Below, piece after piece: positions 17,691 through 26,819 of a stretch of DNA of 64,000 bases; position 1 is the stretch's first letter, and the number at the start of each line of letters is the position of its first letter. The position numbers and the translations under genes are program-made. The DNA lies in NCBI GenBank assembly GCA_038237225.1, contig JBBRYX010000001.1, positions 496,001-560,000 of the forward strand. Direction: 5' to 3'. Source of the stretch: DASVUC01 sp038237225 (lineage in GTDB: Bacteria > Planctomycetota > Phycisphaerae > Tepidisphaerales > Tepidisphaeraceae). Below the pieces are notes generated by a model. The model was not told the DNA's origin. It was given only the letters and a program-made list of their open reading frames with translations, and ran no database searches.

Positions 17691-18824
17691 ATGAGCGCGC
17701 GTAAGACTCAACATCGATCAGGGCACCATCGCAGCGGCGTGAAGCGCACGCGAGTGCCGGCGCGCGTCCGCGTGCATGCGCCGGCGTTCAGCAGACGGGC
17801 GGCCGCGCTGAAGCGGTCGCGATGGCAGAAGCTTCAGAGAGACCTCGTGCCTTACGCGGGGATTTCGGGATCGATTGCCATTCATGCTCTGATTCTGGTG
17901 CTCGCGGTCACCACGTACACCGTCGGCAAACAGATTATCAACCGCGTGCAGGAGCAGGTGATTGTGCCGGATGCGACGATCATCGAGGGGGCGGAGGTGG
18001 GCGGCGTGCCCCACCCCGGACTGGGAGGGGATCCCACGCGCAGGGCCGCATCCGATGTTGGACCGGATGTGGCCAACAGCGATGCATGGACGAAGAAGCC
18101 GTCGAAGGAGTTGCAGGCCGCGGTGATGGGGAATACGGCCGACAGCGAAGTCAGTGCGATCGGTGTCGGCGGGCATGCGGTCGGTGGCGCGGCGAGCGGT
18201 GGCGACGGTGGATCGTCGGCGCCGTTCGGGATGCCTGGCGGTGGAGCGGGCATGTCGGTGAAAAGCACGTTCATGGGTTTAAGCGGCAATGCCAGAAAGG
18301 TCGTCTATGTGTGTGATGCATCGGGATCGATGGTTGACCGAATGACGCTGCTGGTCAACGAGCTCGAACATTCAATCAATACTCTACAGCCGATTCAGGG
18401 ATTCAACGTTCTGTTCTTCAACGATGACCGACCTCAAGTCTTCGCGATGGGACTTCTGTCGGCAAATACGAAAAACAAGCAAGCGCTGAAAATATTCCTG
18501 TCCGATGTCAAGATCAAAAAGAGCAGCGATCCTCGTCCCGCGCTGAGGATCGCGTTCGTTGAGAAGCCGGATCTGATCTTCTTTTTGACCGACGGTGGTT
18601 TCAATACCGAGGATTTCGGCGATGGCGCCCGATCGAACGCCGAAGTCGTTAAGGAGCTGCGCTGGCTGAATCGGGAGAAGCGCGTCCACATCAACACCAT
18701 CGCGTTCAGCAGCGCGGAAGTTGATTCCGAGGAATCGCGGAGCGACTACGTCACGACCTTGAAGTCGATTGCGGACGAGAGCGGCGGCAACTTTCGTTTT
18801 GTCTCGAGTCGGCAGATGCGCTGA
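17691..18824 (+). CDS. VWA-domain protein with TonB-like N-terminal membrane anchor
   Basis: A 377-residue protein starting at ATG 17691. Residues 1-50 are strongly basic and cytoplasmic; one transmembrane helix follows (~54-78) containing S61-x3-H65, the same Ser/His spacing as the TonB helix that contacts ExbB/ExbD. A Gly-rich periplasmic linker (~95-190) leads to a von Willebrand A domain with MIDAS motif DASGS (209-213) and TDGG (300-303). The next three genes encode ExbB and two ExbD homologues, so this protein may be the moving partner of the motor. The C-terminal TonB domain is absent. Role is inferred. Confidence 0.85.
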   Translation: MSARKTQHRSGHHRSGVKRTRVPARVRVHAPAFSRRAAALKRSRWQKLQRDLVPYAGISGSIAIHALILVLAVTTYTVGKQIINRVQEQVIVPDATIIEGAEVGGVPHPGLGGDPTRRAASDVGPDVANSDAWTKKPSKELQAAVMGNTADSEVSAIGVGGHAVGGAASGGDGGSSAPFGMPGGGAGMSVKSTFMGLSGNARKVVYVCDASGSMVDRMTLLVNELEHSINTLQPIQGFNVLFFNDDRPQVFAMGLLSANTKNKQALKIFLSDVKIKKSSDPRPALRIAFVEKPDLIFFLTDGGFNTEDFGDGARSNAEVVKELRWLNREKRVHINTIAFSSAEVDSEESRSDYVTTLKSIADESGGNFRFVSSRQMR

Positions 18825-18866
18825 GGAAGGCTCGCCCTCCTCGCGATGGGCAGGTAAACTCTGCCG

Positions 18867-19718
18867 ATGCGACGTTATTCGAGCTCGATGTTCCGGGTGG
18901 GTGTCCTGGCTGTGATGCTGGTGGGGGTTGTCGTGATTGCCACCAGCGGATTGGCGCAGACTCGTCCAGGGGCGGCGCCGAATGTGGCTGCTCCCGGTGC
19001 CGCTCCCGCGGCATCACCCGCGCCCGCGCCGCTGCCCGCGCCGGCTGCGGAGCCGGTTTCGCTGAACCTGACGCAGATGATCCTGGGGCATTTGGATTTC
19101 GTGTTCTACACGATCTTCGCGCTGTCGATCATCGGGCTTGCGCTGATCATCCAGGGATTTATCCGCAATCGCGAAGCGGTTTTTATGCCGCGCGCGACGA
19201 CGGAGAAGATTGAGTCGATGATTAAGGAGAGGCGTTATCGCGAGCTTCAGGAATTCACGGAAAATGACGACAGCTTTTTGAGCAAAGCGCTGAATCCCGC
19301 ACTGAAGCGATCACACAGTTTTAACGCGATGCGCGAAGCGATGGAGACCTCCGTCAGCGAGGCGACAGCGGAACAGTTCAGGCAGATCGAGTATCTCAAC
19401 GTCATCGGGAATCTGGGGCCGCTGCTGGGGCTTCTGGGGACGGTGCTGGGAATGATCGAAGCATTTCAGGCAATGCATCAGGCGCAGGGGCAGGCCAATC
19501 CAGCGCAGCTGGCCGGCGGCATCTCCACGGCGCTGACGCATACATTTCTCGGCTTGATGCTGGCGGTGCCTTGCCTCGCCGCGTTTGGTGTTCTGCGGAC
19601 GATGGTCGACCGGCTGACCAATCGCGGCGCCCAGGTCGCCGAAGATATGCTCCTGACCATCCGCGATCAGGAGCACAAGGGTGGGAAGGTGGAGGGGCAG
19701 GTGGTGATGGCGGAGTGA
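18867..19718 (+). CDS. exbB: MotA/TolQ/ExbB proton channel family protein
   Basis: A 283-residue protein: signal-like N-terminal helix (~10-30, ending LAQ), a Pro/Ala-rich linker (~33-63), then the ExbB/TolQ core with three helices (~77-97, 178-200, 215-240). The conserved pore region is clear: GNLGPLLGLLGTVLGMIEAF and GGISTALTHTFLGLMLAVP, which carry the threonines lining the ion path. These channels use the proton gradient to drive a partner across the envelope. It sits between the VWA gene and exbD genes. Confidence 0.9.
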   Translation: MRRYSSSMFRVGVLAVMLVGVVVIATSGLAQTRPGAAPNVAAPGAAPAASPAPAPLPAPAAEPVSLNLTQMILGHLDFVFYTIFALSIIGLALIIQGFIRNREAVFMPRATTEKIESMIKERRYRELQEFTENDDSFLSKALNPALKRSHSFNAMREAMETSVSEATAEQFRQIEYLNVIGNLGPLLGLLGTVLGMIEAFQAMHQAQGQANPAQLAGGISTALTHTFLGLMLAVPCLAAFGVLRTMVDRLTNRGAQVAEDMLLTIRDQEHKGGKVEGQVVMAE

Positions 19719-19752
19719 AATGTGAAACGTGAAACGTGAAACGTGAAAACGT
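19716..19752. repeat. Tandem GTGAAAC array
   Basis: Short tandem copies of GTGAAAC(G), the complement of the ACGTTTC arrays at 49821 and 55106. The array fills the gap between exbB and exbD, overlapping the exbB stop. Confidence 0.75.
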
Positions 19753-19760
19753 GATAAGAC

Positions 19761-20282
19761 ATGAAGAAGAAGCAACGACGACGGATGCCTCCTATTAGTG
19801 AGGGCGTGGTGAATGTCACGCCGCTGATCGACATTGTCATGTGTCTGATCATCTTCTTCATGCTGGTGGCGAAGATTGGGGTGGATACGGGCGTCGACCG
19901 GACGATCGCGATCCCGGCCAGCGTGCTGGGGACGGACATCAAGCTGATGGATGTGCCGAACAGTTTGACTCTGAATATGAAGACGGGGCTGGCGAATGAG
20001 CCGGCGGTGACGGCGCTTCTAAAGGGCTCACTTGCGGAACTGAAACTGAACGATGGTCGCGGGCACAACCCGCTTTCGGAGTCGCTGAAGTTCTTTCGAT
20101 ATGGACAGGATCTGGCGCCCGGCGGGTGGGGAATCAATGCCGACAATCCGGCATTTAACGTGAACATCCGCGGCGATCGCGAGATGGATTATCGATATCT
20201 TGAACCGGTGCTGCTGGCGTGCGCTGAAGCGAACGTGAAGACCGTGAATTTTTCGACAGAGCAGGTCGTGGAGAGGAATTGA
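19761..20282 (+). CDS. exbD: ExbD/TolR biopolymer transport protein (first copy)
   Basis: A 173-residue protein with a short basic cytoplasmic tail, a single helix containing the essential aspartate (NVTPLIDIVMCLIIFFMLV, D24) and a periplasmic domain. The D24 equivalent is the protonatable residue of the ExbB-ExbD channel. The periplasmic part is longer than in E. coli ExbD (141 residues). It pairs with the second ExbD-like gene just downstream. Confidence 0.88.
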   Translation: MKKKQRRRMPPISEGVVNVTPLIDIVMCLIIFFMLVAKIGVDTGVDRTIAIPASVLGTDIKLMDVPNSLTLNMKTGLANEPAVTALLKGSLAELKLNDGRGHNPLSESLKFFRYGQDLAPGGWGINADNPAFNVNIRGDREMDYRYLEPVLLACAEANVKTVNFSTEQVVERN

Positions 20283-20361
20283 CGAATGGGTGAATGAATC
20301 AATGACGAACGGAACGGCCAATCCCTTCTTCAGTCGTCATTGACTTATTTTCACATTCGTC
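20283..20361. repeat. Imperfect inverted repeat between exbD genes
   Basis: CGAATGGGTGAATGAATCAA at 20283-20302 and the complementary-like text around 20333-20361 (GTCATTGACTTATTTTCACA) form an imperfect inverted repeat. It belongs to the same motif family (AATCA-ATGACGA) as the perfect 37-bp element at 57481-57567. Confidence 0.55.
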
Positions 20362-20373
20362 GTTGGGACAAAC

Positions 20374-20838
20374 ATGAAGTTACGTGTCGCCCAAAAGGTT
20401 CATTACAACGCCGGCCCGAACATGACGCCGCTGGTGGACGTTGTGATGGTCATCCTGATTTTCCTGATGCTGTGCGGTTCCTTCGTGGGGAGCGAGCATT
20501 TTCTGGTGAGCAATTTGCCGATCAGTCAGAGCGGCTTGGGGAAGGTCGCGCCGCCAGCGGGTTTCATCCCGGACGAACCCATCGAAATTAGAGTCGATTC
20601 CCACGGGCAGGGGCAATTCATTGCCACTGCGGGGAAGATCCAGACGTCCGATCCCGCAGGGCTAACGGATCAGCTTCGAAAGATGCGGCTCGCGCTCAAC
20701 CGCGCGGGAAAGAATGAAGATCAGATGCAAGTAAAGATCGGCCCCGGGAAAAACGTAAAATATCAACAGCTCGTGCAGGTTTACGAGGCGGCACTGAGCG
20801 CCGGGTACAAGAAGGTCGCATTTGCGCGATCGCATTAG
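20374..20838 (+). CDS. exbD: ExbD/TolR biopolymer transport protein (second copy)
   Basis: A 154-residue paralogue of the preceding protein: short N-terminus, a helix with the conserved aspartate (NMTPLVDVVMVILIFLMLCG, D22) and a periplasmic domain with the usual ...KIGPGKNVKYQQLVQVYEAA ending seen in ExbD. Two different ExbD subunits beside one ExbB suggest a heteromeric complex. The next gene starts four bases after the stop. Confidence 0.88.
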   Translation: MKLRVAQKVHYNAGPNMTPLVDVVMVILIFLMLCGSFVGSEHFLVSNLPISQSGLGKVAPPAGFIPDEPIEIRVDSHGQGQFIATAGKIQTSDPAGLTDQLRKMRLALNRAGKNEDQMQVKIGPGKNVKYQQLVQVYEAALSAGYKKVAFARSH

Positions 20839-20842
20839 AGCC

Positions 20843-23665
20843 ATGAAGAAGTGGTGCTGGATCTTCGTCATTGCGACAGTGACATGCGTGGCCCGCGGGC
20901 AGGCGACGCAACCGGGGCTGAGCGCGCTGAAAGACGATCGGCTGATCAGCGAGCTGGCTTCGCGGGGATTGAATGATCTGCTGGAGCGGGCGCTCGAGTT
21001 GAACCAGGTGCCGGAGGCGAAGCGCGTCGGGATTCGCGCGATCGCGGCACTGCGGGAATTCTCTGAAGCCGATGCCAAACTCACTGGTGTGCAGCGCCGA
21101 GCGCTGCTCTCGAAGATCGCGGCCGGGATCGAACAGGCGATTTCATCGCTGGATGACCCGCACACCCTGATGGAGCAGGCGTCCCTGCTCATCCGTCAGG
21201 GAATCGAGCCGGACGTAAATACCCTGGAATATTGGGGTGACAACGAGCACACGCAGGCGGAGTTGAAGCCCGTGATGCAGGCCGTGATCAAGCTGCTCGA
21301 CCGATGCCAGGGGGAGGCGACACGCCGAGCGGACGAAATTGGCGATCAGCTCAGCGGCCCCAGCGATCCGCGCGGGCGCGGGTGGGAAGAAATGACCACT
21401 CTCGCCAACAACGCGACCTATACGAAAAACATGTTGATGTACGACCTCGCGTTGTGCGCGCCGGCAGGATCAAATGAGCGGAAGGAGATCGCCGGACAGG
21501 CGATTGAGCTTTTGAGGCAGTTCGATAATGCCGACAGTGCGGTGCAGCCTGCGGTGAAGAACCAGATCGGGAAGCTGCACATGATTTGCGGAGCGTTGGA
21601 CGAGGCGCGGAGATCATTTGCGATCGTGGCAGCGGCGAAGGATCTCACCCCCCTGCCCGATGCCAGGCAGCAATATGAGGCACGATATTTCCCGGCGCTC
21701 TGTGATGTGCTGTCGGGAAACGAAGCCGGCGCGAGAGAGAAGCTGGCGGCGCTATTGAGCTGGCAGGAGGGGAACCTGCCTCGGGATCAGAAGACGCGGG
21801 ATGGCGCTGATGCCGCGTCCGTGCTGCTGCAGTACCAGTTGGCGAACCTGCATGCGAGCACGGAGATGGCGGCTTCGGAGAAATCGAAAGCCGTTTCGCA
21901 GGGGCGCGGGCTGCTGCTAGGACTCGTGAAGCGCCGCCCCGATCTGCGCGGGATTGTGCTGGAGCAATTGCTTGGCACGATGCCGGCGGATGCGGATCCC
22001 AAGCAGCTCGATCCGCTGCTGTTGCAGGCGATTTTACAGCGTACGGACGCGGAGCGATTGAAGGCGGAGGGCGAGCCGATCGATGCGAACGTGCTGAAGC
22101 GCGGGATGGCCGCCGCGCGGGAACTGGTGTCGCGACGAGGTCAGGCGGCGGTGGATCTCGAAACGGTCGCCGGGGCGGCGCTGCTGCTGCCGATGCTTCA
22201 GGAGCGGTTGGGAAATCTCGTTGAAGCGGCGAATGGGTTTCTGGATTATTTGAAGGATTTTGCAACGAGCCCGAAGAATGCGACGCTGGCGCTGGATGCG
22301 GCACAGTCGGTGATCGGCCGGTTGCGCGCCGATCCCGGGCGGGCGAACCGTGCGGACGTCGCGCGTTTGTACGAGCGCTTCCTGCCGGTCGCGATAGGCG
22401 AACCATTCCAGCGGAAGCAGCTCGCATTTGAATATGCCCGGCTGCTTCAGCAGCAGGGAAAACTCCGCGAGGCGGCGAATGTTTTTGCGCAGGTGCCGCG
22501 GGATGATCCTCGGATTGCCAGCGCGCGTTTCTACCAGATGGTTTGCCTGCGGCAGCAGCTTGACGATCAGAAGCTTCAAGGCGCTTCGCGAACCAAAGTG
22601 ATCAATGAATTTACATTGCTCGCGCAGAAGGTCCATGCCTTGGCGGACGAATCGCTCAGTACGGCGAAGTCGGAGAGCGAATCCGCGCGCGGGCGCGCGA
22701 TTCTCGTACGGACGGCATTGCTGAATGCGGACGTGGCGCGGCGGGAGCAGAACGATCCGGAGCGCACGCTCGCTCTTTTAGAGAACATCGAGAGCAAGAC
22801 CAGAGGCCTGGCGGGAGAGCCCAATCTGCTGGCGAGCGCCCTGTACACGCGCGTGCAGGCGTTCATGGCGCTGGGGAAAACCGATCAGGCCACCGCTTCG
22901 CTCGTGAAGCTTCTGGAAACCCGCAACGGCGGCGAGGGCGTCTCAATTGTCTATGATCTGATGCAGCGCCTGAACCAGGAGCTGGATCAGGCGCAGGCGG
23001 CGGATGATAAGCAGCGCATGGCCGCGATCGCGCGCAATCGCGCAGCGCTGAGCGGCTTCCTGGTCGAGTGGGCGAGGAAGAATCCCGATCCCAAAATTCA
23101 ACAGTATGCGTACCGCTACAGCGTCTTTGACGCGGCAACCAGGCACTTGGCCGCGGATCTGGAACAAGATCAGGTCTCGCGGGTGGTGGCGCTGAAAAAC
23201 GCACTGGAGCGTTACAAGAAACTGGAAGCCCCCGAAGCCGTGGGGATGTATCGAGCGACAATCGATTCGGGCACGGGCATCGATCCGATCTATCCCGATC
23301 CGCAGGTGTCCCTGGGAATCGGCTTGGTCGCGTATGACCTTGCGGATTACGCCGAAGCGCAAAAGCGCCTGGGCCAGTTGCTCGTCGACCGGATGTTGGG
23401 CTCTCCGCAGCGAAACGTCGAAGAGAACGGGATCGAGCGGATCGTTGACAATGACGAATACTGGGAGGCCACACTGAAGCTGTTGCGAAGCAATCTTTCG
23501 ATCGCGGGGGAGCACGTCGATGCCAACGGTGTAGAGATCCGGAAGCAGACGCAGAATCATCTCAAGCAGCTCTACATCCAATGGGGCGATCAGGTCGGCG
23601 GGAAAAAGTGGCACGAGGCTTTTGAGGCAATGCGGATGGAGGAGATCCCCTCATTCAAACCGTAG
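20843..23665 (+). CDS. Large secreted helical-repeat (TPR-like) protein
   Basis: A 940-residue protein read from ATG 20843, which gives a clean signal peptide (MKKWCWIFVIATVTCVARGQ). The rest is almost wholly alpha-helical with degenerate TPR-like pairs (for example LAFEYARLLQQQGKLREAANVF near 530-550), no further membrane segment and no enzyme motif. It is the last gene of the VWA-ExbB-ExbD-ExbD run, four bases after exbD2, so it is probably the periplasmic or outer-membrane-side partner. I cannot name a family. Confidence 0.8.
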   Translation: MKKWCWIFVIATVTCVARGQATQPGLSALKDDRLISELASRGLNDLLERALELNQVPEAKRVGIRAIAALREFSEADAKLTGVQRRALLSKIAAGIEQAISSLDDPHTLMEQASLLIRQGIEPDVNTLEYWGDNEHTQAELKPVMQAVIKLLDRCQGEATRRADEIGDQLSGPSDPRGRGWEEMTTLANNATYTKNMLMYDLALCAPAGSNERKEIAGQAIELLRQFDNADSAVQPAVKNQIGKLHMICGALDEARRSFAIVAAAKDLTPLPDARQQYEARYFPALCDVLSGNEAGAREKLAALLSWQEGNLPRDQKTRDGADAASVLLQYQLANLHASTEMAASEKSKAVSQGRGLLLGLVKRRPDLRGIVLEQLLGTMPADADPKQLDPLLLQAILQRTDAERLKAEGEPIDANVLKRGMAAARELVSRRGQAAVDLETVAGAALLLPMLQERLGNLVEAANGFLDYLKDFATSPKNATLALDAAQSVIGRLRADPGRANRADVARLYERFLPVAIGEPFQRKQLAFEYARLLQQQGKLREAANVFAQVPRDDPRIASARFYQMVCLRQQLDDQKLQGASRTKVINEFTLLAQKVHALADESLSTAKSESESARGRAILVRTALLNADVARREQNDPERTLALLENIESKTRGLAGEPNLLASALYTRVQAFMALGKTDQATASLVKLLETRNGGEGVSIVYDLMQRLNQELDQAQAADDKQRMAAIARNRAALSGFLVEWARKNPDPKIQQYAYRYSVFDAATRHLAADLEQDQVSRVVALKNALERYKKLEAPEAVGMYRATIDSGTGIDPIYPDPQVSLGIGLVAYDLADYAEAQKRLGQLLVDRMLGSPQRNVEENGIERIVDNDEYWEATLKLLRSNLSIAGEHVDANGVEIRKQTQNHLKQLYIQWGDQVGGKKWHEAFEAMRMEEIPSFKP

Positions 23666-23673
23666 GGTGGGTG

Positions 23674-24465
23674 CTATGGCCGCGTGCTCGGATAGGTTGG
23701 GGATTGAGTTGTGGGGCGGAATGCGGGCTGAGTCATCGGGTGAAACTTCTCGATCATGACCGCGTGCAGGCGATCCTGGATCACGCGCTCGGCTTCCTGT
23801 GCGGTCTGGTATTTCCCGGAATCAATCTCACGGGCTGCTTCGTTGATGGCTGCCGACATTTCTTTCAGAAGCTTGATCTGAGCGGGCAGGTTCACAGGCG
23901 CGTCATTGGCAAAATCGGTGACGACGAGACGCCACTGGTTATTGCGCTTCTGGAAGCGCATTTTCGTCTGGTTCTCTCCGGTTGCGGTTGCGGTGTCGCC
24001 CGTCTCTTTGATCTGGAGTTTCTGCACGGCGTCGTCGATGTTGTTGAAATCGATCATCGTCCGCCCGATGGCTTGACCGGATTTGCCAAAGTGTTTGCCG
24101 GCGACATCCGAGAGCTTCTTCCCCGCGACCAGCAGTTCCGCGGAGGCATGGGTAAACTCCTTCGCATTCGCATCCGGCGTATCCAATGCATCGGCGACGC
24201 GCTCCACGTTTCCGGCGCGGATCGCATCCCAAAGAGTACGGGCCGCTGCGCGAGGATTAGATCGATCCGATGGCTGGGTCGTGGCGGGCTGCGTTGTCGG
24301 GGCTATTGACTGAAAACACAGAACGAGGAGCAGCACCCCCGGAAAACTTCCAGGTAAATATCCAGAGTGACCAACACCCGCCCGACCGCGAACGACCGCG
24401 GGAAATCCGCGGCAACCGCCGCTGGTCCCTCCGCATCCAATCGCCGATAGAGTACGGTTGTTCAT
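23674..24465 (-). CDS. Hypothetical secreted protein
   Basis: The protein is 263 residues if read from ATG 24465; a later GTG start that would place the hydrophobic stretch GVLLLVLCFQSIA near the N-terminus as a signal peptide is also possible. After a Thr/Pro/Gln linker (APTTQPATTQPS) comes a helical domain (RTLWDAIRAGNVERVADALD) and a small alpha+beta part (KMRFQKRNNQWRLVVTDF) reminiscent of NTF2-like/DUF4878 domains that sense or bind small ligands. It is convergent with the helical-repeat gene (8-base gap) and divergent from the flippase. Function unknown. Confidence 0.6.
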   Translation of the reverse strand: MNNRTLSAIGCGGTSGGCRGFPAVVRGRAGVGHSGYLPGSFPGVLLLVLCFQSIAPTTQPATTQPSDRSNPRAAARTLWDAIRAGNVERVADALDTPDANAKEFTHASAELLVAGKKLSDVAGKHFGKSGQAIGRTMIDFNNIDDAVQKLQIKETGDTATATGENQTKMRFQKRNNQWRLVVTDFANDAPVNLPAQIKLLKEMSAAINEAAREIDSGKYQTAQEAERVIQDRLHAVMIEKFHPMTQPAFRPTTQSPTYPSTRP

Positions 24466-24498
24466 CACGTGATGGGTAGAGGATACTTTTTGTCGACC

Positions 24499-26046
24499 AT
24501 GACCGCCAACAATCTTGATCCGACGCCCGCAGCTCCGGATCCGGGCACGCAGCCTCCGCTCGGTGAGCGGGCGGCGCGCGGGTTCGCCTATCAGGTCGCA
24601 CAGATTGGCGGAATCAAGGTCATCAACCTCGCGGGCCAATTCATCCTGTCGTGGATTCTCTTCGGGCAGGATTACGGACATATCTCCGAAGCCTACGTGG
24701 TCGCGACATTCGTTTCGATTCTAGGCCACATGGGCCTGCGCGAGATGCTGATCCGGCGCTGGCAGGAGTGGGATAAGTGGGTGACGCCGGCGTTCTGGAT
24801 GTCGCTGACCCTGGGGATTTTCAGCACCCTGCTCATGATTGGCGTGGCGCCGCTGGGCGCGTGGTTTTTTCAGAACCCGCTGCTCAAGAACATGCTGCTG
24901 ATCCTTGGCCTCCAAAGCGTCTTCATCAGCCTGACCGTGGTGCCGGACGCGAAGTTGAACAACGAACTGCGGTTTCGCGCGCTGGCGGGAATCAATTTCG
25001 TCGGTTCCGCAACGCTGATGATCTCGAGCGTGCTGCTGGCGCTGATGGGGTTTGGCGCGTACAGCTTCGTCTGGTCATGGCCGATCATGGCCGTGGTCCG
25101 GGTGACGCTGCTGTGGTGGTTTGCGCGCCCGAAGGTCGGGGCGAATCCACAGATCCGCCTGTGGAAGCAGATGTTCGGGGACAACGGGCTCCTGCTCGCG
25201 GCCGCGTTTCTCGTCACGCTTGCTGCGCAGGGTGATTACATGATTCTGGGGTGGATGTATCCCGAGGATAAGGCGATTGTCGGGCACTATTTCTGGGCCT
25301 TTAATCTGTCGACTCAAACCCTCAGTATTCTTGCCGCAAACGTCGCGGCGGTGTTGCTCCCGTCTTTGGCGAAGCTACAGGATGAGCCAAAGCGACTGCT
25401 CAATGCCTTCACGCGCGCCGCACAGGCGTTGACGGTCCTGGCGGTGCCGGCTTGTCTGGTGCAGGCGGCGGCGGCAGAGCCGTTCATCAAGTTCGCCTTT
25501 CCTGCAAAATGGTATCCCGCAATTCCGATCGTGCAGATTCTGTCGCTGGGCTGGACCGTTTTCGCGGTGCGTTATTCTTCCGACAGCCTGCTCAAGGCCG
25601 AGGGTCGTTTTTCCCGATACCTCGCGTTCACGGCTTTTTCCGCGGCCATGTTCATGACATTCGTGTTCGTTGGCGCCAAGCTGGGAATGGCAAAAGGCGC
25701 CGCGTTAGCCGTGGGAACCTATGCGTGCCTATCCGCGCCGCTGGGGGTTTACGTGGCGACGCGACAGCTCGGGGGGACGTGGCGCAACGTTCTGAAAGTC
25801 TTTACCGGACCGTTAGCAGCGGGGTTGATCGCTACGGGCCTCGCCTGGGCGACAGGGCGCATCGTGCCCAGACTGATGCCGCCCGGACGCTTCATGTACG
25901 CGTTGCAGACGGCGGTGATCGGGGTGGTATGCTTCGGCGCCTACATCCCGCTCATTCGCCTGTTCGCGCGCGATTCCTACGAAGACCTTGTCGGCCGCCT
26001 TCGCGGGATGCTGGGCAAGACCAATCGACGAGGCTTGCCAGTCTGA
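24499..26046 (+). CDS. Polysaccharide flippase (Wzx/MOP family)
   Basis: A 515-residue polytopic protein with about 12-14 hydrophobic helices, similar in layout to RfbX/Wzx exporters that flip undecaprenyl-linked oligosaccharide units. Start ATG 24499 is chosen over GTG 24469 and ATG 24472, which add an unlikely hydrophilic stretch and overlap the divergent gene's start. It opens the surface-polysaccharide locus. The substrate is unknown. Confidence 0.85.
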   Translation: MTANNLDPTPAAPDPGTQPPLGERAARGFAYQVAQIGGIKVINLAGQFILSWILFGQDYGHISEAYVVATFVSILGHMGLREMLIRRWQEWDKWVTPAFWMSLTLGIFSTLLMIGVAPLGAWFFQNPLLKNMLLILGLQSVFISLTVVPDAKLNNELRFRALAGINFVGSATLMISSVLLALMGFGAYSFVWSWPIMAVVRVTLLWWFARPKVGANPQIRLWKQMFGDNGLLLAAAFLVTLAAQGDYMILGWMYPEDKAIVGHYFWAFNLSTQTLSILAANVAAVLLPSLAKLQDEPKRLLNAFTRAAQALTVLAVPACLVQAAAAEPFIKFAFPAKWYPAIPIVQILSLGWTVFAVRYSSDSLLKAEGRFSRYLAFTAFSAAMFMTFVFVGAKLGMAKGAALAVGTYACLSAPLGVYVATRQLGGTWRNVLKVFTGPLAAGLIATGLAWATGRIVPRLMPPGRFMYALQTAVIGVVCFGAYIPLIRLFARDSYEDLVGRLRGMLGKTNRRGLPV

Positions 26047-26067
26047 ACACCCGAGCTAAGCGATGAG

Positions 26068-26730
26068 TTACGGAGCGGCCGCTTCGGAGTTGGGCGAGGC
26101 TTTCGGCGGCTTCACATTCGCGGGCCTGCGGGCAATCAGAACCTGATCCAGATGAATCATGGTTTCGAAGTCATTGCCAAAACACCGTTCGATCGAAGCG
26201 ATGAGCTCCGACTTTTTTGGCCAACCCGCGTCCCATCCGAAGCAGCGCCAATCATCCACGATGACGGCCCGGATCTTGTGCTTGAATGGCACGAGGGCAT
26301 CGACCTCGAGGACCGCGGGTTCCGCATGGTCGCCGTGCGCGGTGATTCCGCCGGAGAAGTGCCCATCAAGAAAGATGAGCACATCGTCGACGTCGCTTCG
26401 CGCCAGCACCCTGGGGAGCATTTGCAGAGCGTCGCCCTGAATCACCTCCACGTTGCGCCGCGACCCGAGCCACTCAGCCGCCCTCTTCGCCAGCTCGTGA
26501 TCGAGCTCGATGGTGTAGACCTTCTCGAAAAAACGAGCGCAGCGCATGGCGGTGACACCCAGGTAGGTGCCGGTTTCAATCATGATTCGCGCGCCCGTCT
26601 TCTTGCGAAGCGAATTGATGTTCCGAAGCTTGCTGACGCTGTGCGGAACGCTGATCTTGAAAGTGACCAGCCGATACAGATCAACGAGTTGGCCACCAAG
26701 GGCTTGGAGAAATGCGCCCTGTTTATTCAT
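26068..26730 (-). CDS. Class I SAM-dependent methyltransferase-like protein
   Basis: A 220-residue protein with the motif-I region IETGTYLGVTAMRCAR (~51-66) followed by VYTIELDHEL, and LIFLDGHFSGG plus VIVDDW later, the pattern of class I methyltransferases found in polysaccharide loci. Glycine-rich motif I is T-G-T-Y-L-G, somewhat divergent. It faces the flippase gene tail to tail (21-base gap) and is divergent from the GT11-like gene. Confidence 0.75.
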   Translation of the reverse strand: MNKQGAFLQALGGQLVDLYRLVTFKISVPHSVSKLRNINSLRKKTGARIMIETGTYLGVTAMRCARFFEKVYTIELDHELAKRAAEWLGSRRNVEVIQGDALQMLPRVLARSDVDDVLIFLDGHFSGGITAHGDHAEPAVLEVDALVPFKHKIRAVIVDDWRCFGWDAGWPKKSELIASIERCFGNDFETMIHLDQVLIARRPANVKPPKASPNSEAAAP

Positions 26731-26790
26731 TCAGCGGGATCTTATCGACAGAGCGGGCCGCTGGCTACCGCGCGGACCGGCGGGTGAATA

Positions 26791-26818
26791 CAATCGCCCC
26801 GCCCCTCCGGGGCGATTG
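26791..26818 (+). promoter_or_regulatory. Hairpin at the translation start of the GT11-like gene
   Basis: An 11-bp perfect stem (26791-26801 with 26808-26818) and a 6-base loop end one base before the ATG at 26820. It would cover the ribosome site in RNA. It may also be one more dispersed repeat copy, since such GC-clamped palindromes are common here. Confidence 0.55.
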
Positions 26819-26819
26819 C

